Assembly: GCA_947579605.1 (NCBI GenBank) | Contig: OX388314.1 | Coordinates: 24,438,000 to 24,501,999, forward strand | DNA from: Athripsodes cinereus | Taxonomy: Eukaryota; Arthropoda; Insecta; Trichoptera; Leptoceridae | Length of the DNA stretch: 64,000 bases | Reading direction: 5' to 3' | In this document: positions 41,883-53,267 of the stretch, in pieces | How positions within the stretch are numbered: position 1 is the stretch's first letter | How the letters are laid out: each line of letters begins with the position of its first letter | Made by a program: the position numbers and the translations under genes | Notes under the pieces: model-generated | The model's input: the letters and a program-made list of their open reading frames with translations, nothing else | Told to the model about the DNA's origin: nothing | The model's database searches: none

Positions 41883-41943
41883 AATAGAAAGTAATGAAAG
41901 CAGTGGAATCCATTTATGTACTATACAGTCCTCGCCGCCTACA
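41883..41943 (-). CDS. Candidate 5' exon of the pipe-like gene
   Basis: On the minus strand TAATAACAACAACTTGCAG precedes a 61-bp segment ending in TTTCTATT|GTAAGTATT. An ATG at 41913 opens MDSTAFITFY plus one base; joined to the stem exon at 31259, the split codon becomes TGT and the frame continues ENSGNS. The phase matches by a one-in-three chance, and the local sequence is GC-richer than its surroundings. Against it, no transmembrane anchor is encoded, which a Golgi sulfotransferase needs. Confidence 0.25.
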
Positions 41944-42231
41944 CTGCAAGTTGTTGTTATTAAATTACAGCGTTAGTAAGTTAGTAAATTTAATAACGAA
42001 GAGTACAGTTTATTATTAATCGACGTTTCTGTGTAGGTTGAAGAATTAAATACCTATTTGAAAGCGGAAATAGAATTGCATACATATTTTTTTATTTCAA
42101 TTATTCGTGTAGATCTTTTATTTCAATTATTCGTCAAATTCCGATAGAAAACATGAAAAAAATATATTTCAAATAGGACAATGCTAATAGGATGAATTGC
42201 GTACGAAAGAAGTATATAAAGGTTGACTAAA
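41944..42231. other. No feature recognised
   Basis: AT-rich and unassigned. Confidence 0.4.
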
Positions 42232-42285
42232 TCACGTCCTGTTCTCTCTGTCTATCCTACTTAGGATACGACCTGAGGGTTTAGA
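42232..42285 (+). pseudogene. L-A extreme 3' end
   Basis: CGTCCTGTTCTCTCTGTCTA then TCCTACTTAGGATACGACCT GAGGG, equivalent to the L-A end. No tail repeat. Confidence 0.65.
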
Positions 42286-42386
42286 GTACAATGTCAAAAT
42301 CTGCGATAAAATCCAATTTCACTTCTATATTATTCCATATTGTAGTAGGTATTCATAAACCATGCAATGCCAATAACAGGTAAAAA

Positions 42387-42645
42387 AGGCAATTCCTCAA
42401 AAGAATCTGCCAACAACGAGCTAACTGGATTGGCCACAACAGCAGGCACCCAGGACTGCTCATCGCAATCGCAGAGGGTAGGACCGAAGGCACAAATGGC
42501 AGAGGCCGACCGAGAGACGCTTATATGGACCAACTGAAGAGGGACATGAACTGTGGCTCATACGGAGAGCTGAAGAGACTGGCTGAGAATAGGGAGGAAT
42601 GGAAAAGAAAATCAAAACTCGTTGCAGACCAATCCAATGGATTGT
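42387..42645 (+). pseudogene. L-E non-LTR retrotransposon 3' end
   Basis: Open frame of about 80 codons: RANWIGHNSRHPGLLIAIAE, GRTEGTNGRGRPRDAYMDQL, KRDMNCGSYGELKRLAENRE and EWKRKSKLVADQSNGL, then TAA at 42643-42645. WIGH..R and the GRGRPR basic box followed by R..W mark the C-terminus of an RTE/CR1-like polyprotein. 5'-truncated, tail TATACTCGTATATATAT. GC content is well above the flanks, so the insertion may be relatively young. Single copy here. Confidence 0.82.
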
Positions 42646-43829
42646 AACTCATTATACTCGTATATATATTATTCCATGTACCAAATCAGAGACATAAAAA
42701 CCGTCATCCAACATAACAGTTTTTTCGATCACCTTGTATAAATGCACATAGGAGGTTTGATGAATTCATCGTATTCACGATATTCTATATATTTTATTAT
42801 CACGAGTTTTATCATCAATCAATTTATTTACTTCATTTTATCTAAGTGTGCCTCGGCATTCCTTTTTCGCTCATTGTTCTACTTTCTACCTTTATAGAGA
42901 GAGAGAGAAACAATGAACAACTTCCAAGTGCAGCTTTCAATATTATAAGTATTTATTTATTAGTACCAAACATTATTATATGACCATAATACTAAAGTAC
43001 AGTAGAGCTAGGTTACTGGGTAACTTGTGAATCTGTTAATCGTTAATGAACGAAGAACAAATGTATTATTATAACTGATTTTTTTACAGTAGTTTTATAA
43101 CTTTTAATGAATTTATTAATTCATAGTAAATTTATAATAATAAGCAACAAGCGCTGCAGGTATTGAGTTTAAGCATATAAATGTTACGATGGGGTTAAAA
43201 ATAATATGGATACTAACTATGTCTGTTAATTAAAAGGAGAGGGTAATTTATTCAGCGATTTTTGGATGACTGGCTTTTCTTGATTTACCTGTTTTTTTAA
43301 GGGAATACAGTAAAAAATTCAATGTATTTTAGATAATTTAAAAATATTTAAGACGTTTTAAGTTATTAGTAATGCTATAATCTATATTAGTTTTAAAAAA
43401 CTATCGAGTAACGAAGAACTTAACGGATTTTTTTTATTTCATATCATATCGACAGCACACTACAGACAAAATATATGCATAAAAACAAACAATGCAAACA
43501 AAAAATGGTATCAATATATCGCCCTATTTATAAGTGTACACAAATTAAAAATTCATATTAAGTTTGAAGCCCATAAGGTTGTCAGATTTAAATAAAAGAA
43601 TAGTAAAATGATAAAAAAGCTACCACATTAGACAATAAAAAAAACAATATAAAGAAGAATAACAGTTATCTGTTCTTACAATAGGAATAATTAGTCAGTA
43701 TATTTTTATAAACAATCCAGATTAACTGTCATTAACTACATTAACCTAACCTACCTACCTGTCCAATACACAGAAAAAAAAATATGAATTAGTGTCAAAA
43801 ACATAATTAATGATTAAAAAAATCTCCTT
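42646..43829. other. No feature recognised
   Basis: AT-rich, with a short (GA)n run at 42896-42909. Confidence 0.4.
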
Positions 43830-44172
43830 GAAAACTAGATAAAGAATAGACCTCTCACTCTTTTCTGTAAGATTTTGAGTGTCCTGTAAAAGGCAGGCGA
43901 TCGCAAAACATTATGTTTGAAAACCTTTGTTAATTCATATACCTAACTCATTTAATGGCCTTTGCCTTTTACAGAAATAAGTGAAATAAAGAACGCATCG
44001 CACTTTAGAGAAGAGTTATAAGATAAGTATAACATCTTCTGTTCAGCGATGAGGTACGCCACCCATTCCGAAAATTAGTACTTTTATTGGCACAGAGAAA
44101 AAGACTTGCATGTTTGTTACAAACAGTTGGTCCGTTGGCTACCCCACGTAGAAGATGTCATGACGTGATAGA
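43830..44172 (+). mobile_element. S1 SINE with a ~110-bp insertion
   Basis: Head ACCTCTCACTCTTTTCTGTA and GAGTGTCCTGTAAAAGGCAG, and 3' part GATGAGGTACGCCACCCATT and GCTACCCCACGTAGAAGATG. Between them, 43920-44035 is extra and includes a second GCCTTTTACAG motif, perhaps a rearranged S1 head. Confidence 0.65.
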
Positions 44173-44865
44173 TGGATAGATATATTTTTTTTTAATAATC
44201 AATCAACAGTTAACACAGTTAAACTTACGATTAACTGTGTATAGCTCCGTTTACATACTGTAATAAACTCTGCAACAATGCACTTGAACTAAAATAAAGG
44301 TAAAGATAATACCAATAAAAGCCATAATAATTACTGTATTCCTGTTTTCTTTGATACCATAAACAATAGACTGCTATCTAAACATGGATGCAGGTGTGAT
44401 TGTACAGATACAAAATAAACATTTACTTCATTATCTTTCGTAGTAAAGTATTTATATAAGCTTTGATAAACTTAATAATTGTTATTATTAACAAAATGCA
44501 CCACTTTTCCTAGAAAAGTTGTACGAGTAAATAACATTGTTGAAGCTTAAAGCTTTTATAGGCTAAAAACTTAATTGCTACAATTTACAATAAGCACTTT
44601 TCTACTTCCTATTTAGTTAGGTTGAGATAAGCCATCGCCTTTCTGATAACCTTATTTTTTTATAGCAGAGTGGACGATCTGTATGGAGGATTTCTTGATG
44701 ACATAAATAAATATATAAAAAGAATCTTCATCAATGTGCATAAACTGCAACTGAAAATAATTATACAAAAATTATATTAAAAATGACTAACGTACGAAAG
44801 CCTTACCACAAATACGTGATTTCTACCAACTGATTACTAGCTTTCTCAAAGAAAAAACTTTATTA
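44173..44865. other. No feature recognised
   Basis: AT-rich and unassigned. Confidence 0.4.
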
Positions 44866-44935
44866 TTATTATCCTAAAAACTTCACTGAGACCACAACAG
44901 CTATTGACCAAGGCGATCTCAGCAGGGTCACGTTT
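44866..44935 (-). pseudogene. L-H 3'-end fragment
   Basis: Plus strand (TTA)n, AAAAACTTCACTGAGACCAC, AACAGCTATTGACCAAGGCG and ATCTCAGCAGGGTCACG. Same end as 28.1 kb. Confidence 0.5.
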
Positions 44936-46074
44936 TTCAAAAATGCGTCTTAATTTGAAATACACTCGATTATACCCTATCAGAAAGCAATTGTGCTTGT
45001 ATCTTAAAAGTTGATGTACATGCTGACAGCAAAAGTTTTCGATTTATAGTTCGATACTCTACCGTCCAGATATTGGGAAGGTAATGGGTTCGTGTTACTG
45101 GAGATTGGAAAGCTTGAAAGAGGTTTGAACTGGCCTATATCCAGCATTGGAGAGATGAGAGCTAACAGTAGTAAAAAAAATCTACCATTAGGTTACCGAC
45201 CACCTCTTTAGATCCACATAATTTATTTAACTTATTCTTTTGCCTATTCAAATGAATAACTAAATCAATTATTCTAGCTCGCACATGTGTCATCGGAATG
45301 TATCATTGAATAGACACTCTAATCAACCAGTTACGTCTGCACACTGTGCTGTAAGCTAAGATATATATTGCAAAAAATAATAATAATTAATAAAAAGGAG
45401 AAAGCTTATGTTGTGTGACATTATGCATTGTAAAGATTCATACCAAATATAATATTATATGCGATAAGTCGCATCAGATGTGTGTAACCTTTTGAGTTAA
45501 AAGTTGCTGATAATTTTAATGTGGCAATTAGACAATATAGGTGGATGGAGATTAAGAGAGCACAGAAGAAAAAGATGAACACCTCTTACACTACATAACA
45601 GACTGACAAGATAAAAAAATATTAATGATAAGTCTAAGAATATCCGGGTATGAAAAGAATACAAATTATAAACTTTATTTATTTTGGATATATAAACGTT
45701 TCTTTCTATCGCAAGAATAGAAATAGCACCCCTCACAAGTATGTTGTATTCCCTTCTCCCTTCCCAGCCTCTTTCAATAATTATTTTACTAATATTGTGC
45801 TATTGAATTGTTCAGAGTTTAGATACTTTTTCAATTTTTTCAAGTTTATTCAAGAAATATTTTTTAACAATATGTATTCACAAATTCAAAATATAACTAT
45901 TAATTTTTTCGTGGATATAATTATATTCGTCCCCAGTCAGCCTAATTATGCTGGTATAAGGGGTATAATTATGCTGGCTTTAATATGGCGATCTAAATAT
46001 TTAACTGAATTTTTGTATTATTCATTGTCAAAGCTGATGTGTTAATTAAAATAAATATATAAAAAATAAAGTAG
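44936..46074. other. No gene; possible S2 head scrap
   Basis: AGGTTACCGACCACCTCT at 45190-45207 resembles the inverted S2 5' end. The rest, including the longer frames at 45.5-46.0 kb, has no recognisable product. Confidence 0.35.
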
Positions 46075-46255
46075 AGTAGTCAGGGAACGAGTTGCTTACA
46101 AAAATACACAGGCCATCCTCTTTGAACCATAATTATTTTTAGTATAATTGGCATATTTCGTATTATAGGTGATATTTTACTAATAAGTGGCTCTATAAGA
46201 CACTTAAAAACTTACGGGAAAGATTAAGAAATCTATTTGATACCGAGATTCCCAA
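46075..46255 (-). mobile_element. S1 SINE, degraded
   Basis: Plus strand GTAGTCAGGGAACGAGTTGC, CAGGCCATCCTCTTTGAACC, then CACTTAAAAACTTACGGGAA. Middle mostly lost. Confidence 0.5.
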
Positions 46256-48057
46256 TGGATAGCATTATACCACTGTTAATAAAATACAACACTATAACTT
46301 ATTTAATGATTTCTTTAGTTTCAAAACTGGTTCACCAGAGAAAATACCCGTAGGTACTTGTGAGTATAGCAAGTCACAACAGTGTATAGAGCAACATCGT
46401 AACTTATAAATTATCTTCTTGCTTGAATACTTAATTATTATTACTTTTCATTCTATGCACTTGCCATTTGTGTCACACTAACTGTCTAGAAGTGTTACTT
46501 ATGTAGAGTCTCTAGAGATGTACATACTTTTCATAACATCTATCTGACATCCAGTTTGTTACGAAGACATTCTAGATGATACCATTGATAGTTACACCCA
46601 TAATATAATGTATTGCACAAAGGTGTATTTAATACAGAGGCAGTTCAATCTTTTGCCAATCTTTGGGCACAGCGATATGCGGAGTCTCTACATTTTTTGC
46701 AGTGTCCCTGTTAATAATATTTTTTTAATGATAATAGGCTTTAATAATAAATTTCATTTTCTATTTCTAGTTATTAAAATATACTACGATTTTTTTTGCG
46801 TTTTATTTAATAAAATTAATCCAGTAAACTTAATTAAATACTAGTCAATATATGTACATTTTAAGCAATCGCTTCTTAATTGCGTCTCATGGACGGGTAA
46901 CGAAGGCATTCATTCGAACATTTTTTTCAGAGAATGCTCCGAATTGTCGCCGAAAAAGTTCAGATTTTTGCTTGATGCTTGATGATTGACGTTCGCATTC
47001 ATCTATCTGTACGCCGCAAATGGCGAATTTTTGACCGGACTTTGATACTACAGTAATTTGTAAACCAAAGAACATTAATATTTTTTTCCATTTTTTCGTA
47101 AAACAGTTACATATTTAATTTAAGCTAAACTAGGATTTTTCAATCGTTGAAAGTTGTCAAATGTATAAACAGTATAATTTCATTTTGAATAATATTTTAA
47201 ACGTGAAATACAAATACTGTTATACTCGTATTTGCAACATTTTTTTTCATCCTTAATTGTGGGCATTTACAAGAGTTTTTTTAAGAGGCCTGCGGTAAGA
47301 ATCCTACTCCCCTTTCGCCCGCCATCTGTTACTCCACTTCACTGCCTATGGGACATAACATTAGGTATTAACGTAAGAAACAATGGTATTCAATACTTGA
47401 ATTGTTAAGAGCAGACATAATAATAATAATAATGAAATGAGAAAATAATTATTAACGATGACCTGTTTTCAGTTAAAAAAAAAATATCTATTGTCTTTAA
47501 TTATTGTCGTACTAGTTTTTAGTTTAGTTTTAAATATTCTAACCATGTACAATTTATAATTTACTCTTTCTTTTTCATCATATTGTATATGCGTACGTCT
47601 CATTGCTGTTTTTTTTTATTGTCGTACATATTGAATATGTTAATTACTTTTAGCCTAATTATCTAACTGTATTTTTAGCCTCAATTCTTCTGAGACAAAA
47701 CTACGTAACTGTAAGAATATAGTTTGTAATAATATTGTAGTAGTGAGTAGTGCCTTGAAGTGAGTATTTCCTCCAAGGAGCATTAAAGGTCTTGTAATTT
47801 TGGGGAGGATTTTGTTGGGGGGAGTCCTTCTGGCAAACCCTGACCACTCCCTTGAAAAATTTATTTTGTTTCGTTGAGTCTGGATTATATGGGAGCTTTG
47901 TTCTTGAAACTTCCAGAGGTAAGTGGTGGGAAAAACTCATAATGATACAAAACTAATTGAATATTTTTTTGTGAATATTGTGTATAAGATAATTATGTAT
48001 TATTGGGTGGTGCAATTTCCACAAATGAGTAAAATATACCTATTTAAAATTCAAACT
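46256..48057. other. No gene I can assign
   Basis: 46880-47050 is less AT-rich, and a 62-codon minus-strand frame (FAICGVQIDECERQSSSIKQ inside) is open. 47760-47935 carries a frame-like stretch and a GTAAGT. Neither has a recognisable domain or a complete pair of splice sites. Confidence 0.35.
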
Positions 48058-48237
48058 GCAAGGGTTCCGTCGGCCCGGGCGTCCCTCTTTACCAAAACAC
48101 TGTTCCCATGACAACGACATCAGAGAGCAGGGAATGTCATGGGAAGAAGTGACGCAATTGGCACAGACACGCTCTGAATGGAGGAGGCTGGTTTCTGCCC
48201 TGTGCTCCCGAGAGTTGAGGGTAATGATGATGATTTA
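48058..48237 (+). pseudogene. L-G retrotransposon 3' end
   Basis: GGCGTCCCTCTTTACCAAAA, ACGACATCAGAGAGCAGGGA, then codons SWEEVTQLAQTRSEWRRLVS ALCSRE and a short GATGATGAT tail. 5'-truncated at about the same place as the 62.76-kb copy. Confidence 0.85.
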
Positions 48238-49383
48238 AAATCATTATTTAGAGTTTCAAAAAAACACATCGAATATCGAATCACGGGTCATTTTCATAAA
48301 GTGTTAGTAAAACTCCAAATCAAATTAATTTTAAGTTTTATTAACGTACATATATTTTTTGAAAATTTGATTAACATCAACGGCGAAGCCTTACACTTTA
48401 CAATATAAATTTATAATTCAAGATTACCATATTAAAACAATGAGAAACATATTAAACATCTGATAATGATTTTAATGCAGTAAAATTGATTGGTATGTAG
48501 GTACATAATTAATAATCAATTAACTATTTAAAGCAAAGCAAATAATTATGAGAAAAAATTATGCGTATGAATGCAATAAAAAAATATTGAAAATATTTAG
48601 TTCAATCTGTCGACCGCTGGATCATGATGGAAGTGGAATTACTAAAATTAATTTAAATTTAAAAATTTCATTAAATTAAAGAGCGTGTTTTTATTTTTCA
48701 AGACACAAATGCTGCGTGCTAAAAGCATTTTATTTTTTTTAAATTACTTTAGAGATATTAGTACAAATTCATATTATAAATACGAGCATTTTCACAAATT
48801 ATTACTACTCGCTCACACTTGAATTGCGGAAATAATTATGAATATTAAAGTTATTCTATGACATGATGCTTTATAATACTATACAAAATCGCAATTTTTT
48901 TGAAGAACCACAATTTGTTTTCAATTGATCGATATCCTACTAGATATAATAAATGTACAATGCAAAAGTTCGTGAGGAAAATATATGCGTCATGTGATAT
49001 ATACTTCGGTATTTTATAATAAAAATCGAGTACCACTTATGCGGGAACCCACAATTGAATATAAAATCATTTCGATTTGTAACCCTGTAATTTGCTCGAC
49101 ACCTTTCAATAGGACTTAAAATATAATATCCTGTGGTTAAAATCAATTTGTAATAAATTAGTTCTAGAAAAATATTATAATATAATCTCTATAATCTAAT
49201 CCCTTTCGGGATCGATGGGGGAATTATTACTACTTATCTTCTATAAACCACAAATAACAACAAGAATGTTCATAGTGTTTAGATGTATATATATATATCT
49301 GTATTTAGATTTATATTTACAAACTTATTCCAATAGAGTGAGGTGTAATTATAATAGAAATCATACTCTGCAAAGAATCATAT
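48238..49383. other. No feature recognised
   Basis: AT-rich and unassigned. Confidence 0.4.
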
Positions 49384-49475
49384 ACCCCGTGGTGTTCTCG
49401 GTAAAGAAAATGTCTTCTACTTTTTTTGTAAGATATCAAAAACTCTGTAAAAGGCAGGTGTTTGTCAAACTTTAT
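49384..49475 (+). mobile_element. S1 SINE head
   Basis: CCCGTGGTGTTCTCGGTAAA, GTAAGATATCAAAAACTCTG and TAAAAGGCAGGTGTTTGTCA. The 3' half is missing. Confidence 0.65.
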
Positions 49476-49490
49476 ACACTGGTAGAAGCT

Positions 49491-50020
49491 TTTTGAATAT
49501 TTTTTTAAGTATTCTACAATGTACATCCGTTACTTTATTATTAAAATCGCGATCGATTTCGGTAAACCTATACCATTGACGAGCGATATAATACTGACTA
49601 ATATTTTTGTTAAAACATCTACAAAAACAAAATAATTGAAAACAATAGCTGCACCTGTTAAGGATTAGGCATTGTAAACATTGTGAGAAGAGGTGATTTA
49701 TAATGATTTATTACTTTATTTACAATATTTACTTTTGAATTCAAAGCTTAAATCCTTATAAATCACCTCTTCTCACAATGTTTACAATGCCTAATCCTTA
49801 ACAGGTGCAGCTATTGTTTTCAATTATTTTGTTTCTGTAGATGTTTTAACAAAAATATTAGTCAGTTTTATATTATATCGGTCGTCAATGGTATAGGTTT
49901 ACCGAAATCGATCGTGATTTTAATAATCAAGTAACGGATGTGCATTGTAGAATACTTAAATAAACATTCAAAATGTCCCGTAACTGTTACATAGTTAATC
50001 CTTCTAAAATAACTGATACT
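49491..50020. mobile_element. Hairpin element FB1, copy 1 (530 bp)
   Basis: Arms 49491-49703 and 49756 to about 49968 are near-perfect complements with a 52-bp loop. The innermost ~130 bp, including GAGAAGAGGTGATTTATAA and AGGCATTGTAAACATTGTGA, have almost no mismatches. Right of the arm is a ~47-bp single-copy tail ending AAAATAACTGATACT. GGTAGAAGCT is repeated at 49481-49490 and 50021-50030 as a putative 10-bp target duplication. Copy 2 at 36.8 kb has the same two ends. No protein frame; a transcript would be a long hairpin. Confidence 0.8.
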
Positions 50021-50087
50021 GGTAGAAGCTATTCAAAGAATTCAGAAGATATATTTTAAATTTAGGCTTTTAGATAAACCTTATGTA

Positions 50088-50540
50088 TAATACTAGCGGT
50101 CCGCACCGGCTTCGCACGGGTAGATAGGTATTTTAAAAAATATTTAGTTTTAGTAAGGATCCCTATTTAAAAAAAAAAATAATATAGCGTATGTCATCCG
50201 GGAATAGTGTAGCTTCGCAACAGTGAAAGAATTTTTCAAATCGGTTCAACAGTAGTTTCGGAGCCAGAAGGGCTACTCTTGACAAAACTAAACACGATCT
50301 TAATCTAGTCTTGATCTTGATCATACAACGCACGAAGTGACTATTGGCCAAAAATACACGCAAACCGATCGCGCGTTAGCGGTAGCGCGGTGTTTTGACC
50401 ATAGTCCCTTCGTGCGTCGTATGATCAAGATCAAGACTTGATTAAGATCGTGTTTAGTTTTGTCAAGAGAAACCCTGCTGTTCGGAGCAAACAATCAAAT
50501 CTTTCCTCTTTATAACATTAGTAGGTATAGACAAAGTCAT
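50088..50540. mobile_element. Widespread arthropod-type repeat, interrupted
   Basis: Starts TACTAGCGGTCCGCACCGGC, then CTTCGCACGGGTAGATAG, contains AATCGGTTCAACAGTAGTTT and ends near TATAACATTAGTAGGTATAG. That wording (ACTAGCGGTCCG ... TTATAACATTAGTA) is familiar from interspersed repeats in many insect genomes; its class is not settled here. It is cut by the M3 MITE at 50265. Confidence 0.65.
50265..50480. mobile_element. Palindromic hAT-like MITE M3 with 8-bp duplication
   Basis: TTCGGAGC is present at 50257-50264 and 50481-50488, directly bordering the element. Ends CAGAAGGGCTACTCTTGACA and, mirrored, CAGCAGGGTTTCTCTTGACA; arms ~85 bp with GATCTTAATCTAGTCTTGAT. An 8-bp duplication and CAG-starting inverted ends point to hAT. 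The asymmetric loop (GCGCGTTAGCGGTAGCGCGG) lies in the opposite direction to the 27.9-kb copy. Confidence 0.85.
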
Positions 50541-51427
50541 GCCAAGGCAGATTTTTGTAAAAGATCCACCGAGGACCATCGTTTATTATCTTTTAGACTT
50601 TTAGTATCTTTATTTTAATAATCAAGTAAATCACCTTTCTCAAAATTATTATTTTTTTACTACACAAAGAGGAAGACATTCACATAAGAAGTCCACTGTC
50701 TCACTTCAAGTTCCATCATCGGTTTGTAATTCATACAGTATTAATGCGTTATTAGCTATTACAGTATTAGTAATAAAAAAAACAGTACTAATTTAGTGTT
50801 AATAACCTACTGAATATGGAGCTTGTTCTAAAAGGCTTCTCGGAATTACTATACACACATAAGTAAAAAGTGACAGAGTTTTTTAATTATTATATTTATA
50901 AAACATAAACAAAAATGGATTTTCACAAAGTTGCAAAAACATATATTATTCATAATTATACTAAAATATGCACATAAAATTAAGTCCGGTATGTTTTCAA
51001 TAGATATGACAATTTGCAAGTTTTAGCGTCGATACGATTGATTGATGTGTCTATTATGTAAATCATTATAAATTATTTTTTTTCACAATTTGACATTTTG
51101 TAGACGACATAAATTTATGATGGTAGCACCATAACTCTATTTAATTACATGGTCTAAATTTTATCAGGAAATCAATTAAATACAACAAAATTTCTAATGA
51201 TGACATTTGATTTAAGGTGTTTAGTCTAAAAGTGTAAAAATATACATATTGCATGAACAGAAAAATGTGTAGATTAGAAAGTTTACTACATTTATTGATA
51301 AGGTGTTAAATTTAATTCCATTTTTAAAATCAATGCAAAGTAGTCAGTGAACTTGCTGACATTTAAGATGAGTGACATGGTTCATTATTGAATAAATTAC
51401 TGCGACTATAGACCTATTAAGATTTGT
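50541..51427. other. No feature recognised
   Basis: AT-rich and unassigned. Confidence 0.4.
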
Positions 51428-51431
51428 AAAG

Positions 51432-52095
51432 GGGTCATTCCGTGTCAATTCAACACAATTTTGAGAGATTATCAGACTTGATGTCTCAGATATTCATGAT
51501 TTTTTTTATGCAGCAATATATCATAGACCTATGAAAAAATACCAAATTTTAGCTATGTAGCACAATTATTTTTGAAGTTATTAATTTTTTTTAAATCACA
51601 ATTTTTATGAAAAAATCTCATGTCTTGGCACCTTTGAATGCCTATAGACTGGCAACCAGTGGTGACATAAACCTGGGAGAGGTCTCGTTTTAAAGCTGTT
51701 GAATGGGACTTTAATCTGATGTGCCACAGGATAGGGGTCACTGTTTGAAAAAAAAAAATTTAAAATTAAATTTGAAAAATTAAATTTTTCAAAAAGTGAC
51801 AATTTTAAAAAATTCCAAAAAATTGTCAAAAATAGATTGTAACGTATTAATACATATACCAAAATTCTATTATGGGATCTCAATGGGATCAGGAGATACA
51901 GGGCTTCAGAAATGCATGCATTGTGATTTAATCAATTGTGATTTTTAAAAATTAATAACTTCAAAAATAATTGTGCTACATAGCTGAAATTTGGTATTTT
52001 TTCATAAGTCTATGATATATTGCTGCATAAAAAAAATCATGAAAATCTGAGACATCAAGTCTGAATCAGTGTGATGATTTGACACGGAATAACCC
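51432..52095. mobile_element. 664-bp element with ~165-bp inverted ends
   Basis: Left end GGGTCATTCCGTGTCAATTC and mirrored right end GGGTTATTCCGTGTCAAATC. The similarity continues through GACTTGATGTCTCAGAT, TTATGCAGCAATATATCATA and AGCACAATTATTTTTGAAGT, about 165 bp. AAAG flanks both sides (51428-51431, 52096-52099). The centre is AT-rich, with no transposase. It is a non-autonomous DNA transposon; the superfamily is not certain from the ends alone. Confidence 0.8.
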
Positions 52096-52577
52096 AAAGA
52101 TAATATTGAGGAGTTCACATGTAAAGTCTTGTCAATACTAGAATATTGAAACTAAGAAAACAGCACATTTATATTTCTACATGAAGTGTTTTTAATAATA
52201 TTATTAGATCATTTTTTATCATTAAGGTAGGCTTTCATAGTATCGATTAAACCACAGTGAAGCAAGTGAAAATACGAACATTTTCTATAATCATAGTTAA
52301 ATAATTGTTTGAAAAATGGACCGCTGTGCCATTGAATGTCAATCCCTGAATTTTAGTCATGTGTAATTATCTGGATTCTCATACAAAAATTAATAAGAGT
52401 TCTCTTTCTTCACTTTTTACATTAAAATCTTATATGCACCACACCCGTCATCGCTAAGAGAAGTTTTATGAATACTGAAAGTCATTTTTTTCAATGCGAC
52501 ATTTTGCAAGAAAGAGAGTGAAACCTTTTTTATTAGTAATGGTACAGTACTTGGAATAACTTTCTGAAAGTTCATCT
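52096..52577. other. No feature recognised
   Basis: AT-rich and unassigned. Confidence 0.4.
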
Positions 52578-52772
52578 TAATAGAATTAAATAGATTTAAA
52601 GTAAAACACTGTATTACTTTCGCTATGAATAATATTCGACTCAGAGGCCTTTCGGGTAGACACCCATCATCAGTGAGTTTTTTTTTTTATTAGAAAGGCC
52701 TCCGAATCAAAATTATTCAAAGTGATAATAATACAATGTTTTATTATAAACCTATTTTAATTCTATTTTTAA
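52578..52772. repeat. Inverted repeat with ~75-bp arms
   Basis: Left arm AATAGAATTAAATAGATTTA, GTAAAACACTGTATTACTTT and GACTCAGAGGCCTTTCGG; right arm its complement with ~80% identity by eye. Loop ACACCCATCATCAGTGAGTT plus T-run. Probably a foldback MITE; no flanking duplication seen. Confidence 0.65.
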
Positions 52773-53267
52773 TTTGTGCTTTTTTCGTAAGTGTTTAATA
52801 TCTATGATGGCAGCAAAAATATATTATAATATTATAAAATTTAAATATGCAAAAATGTTCAATCTGGTACATTATTCCTTTTAAAGAATATTGAAAAACA
52901 TGTAAGTATTTAATTTTGTTTTATTCAACCAAAGATATTGTTCGTAGCATAAACAATGGGCCGTTCAAAATGGGAAGCAAGCCTTATTCATACATTAAAC
53001 CGAGAAGAATAATGTAACATGATATACCAATTAACTGTCAAGCTTTCCCAAGTTGAAACATTGTGGCGATGTAGTTTTATGATAATTTTAATACAAACTT
53101 GGTCACCTGTCTCTAACTGAGCTTACGTAAAAGGTAACTGTGTGCTAATTTAAACTACGTATAAATATTTAAATCTGTGTATATGTAAGTATGTATGTTT
53201 TTATATTCATTACAGACAAGCTAAACAGATAAATATGGGAGAATCAACGTATTCATTGCAATCTTAA
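52773..53267. other. No feature recognised
   Basis: AT-rich and unassigned. Confidence 0.4.

Noticed and set aside
46887..47075. 62-codon minus-strand frame in a less AT-rich patch
   Set aside because: No recognisable domain or splice borders; left as unassigned.
47760..47935. Possible plus-strand exon ending in a GTAAGT donor
   Set aside because: The frame has a stop upstream, there is no convincing acceptor, and the peptide matches nothing I know.
51553..51883. Minus-strand frames in the 51.4-kb element as a transposase
   Set aside because: Short, AT-driven, overlapping the inverted repeats, and without DDE-like spacing.
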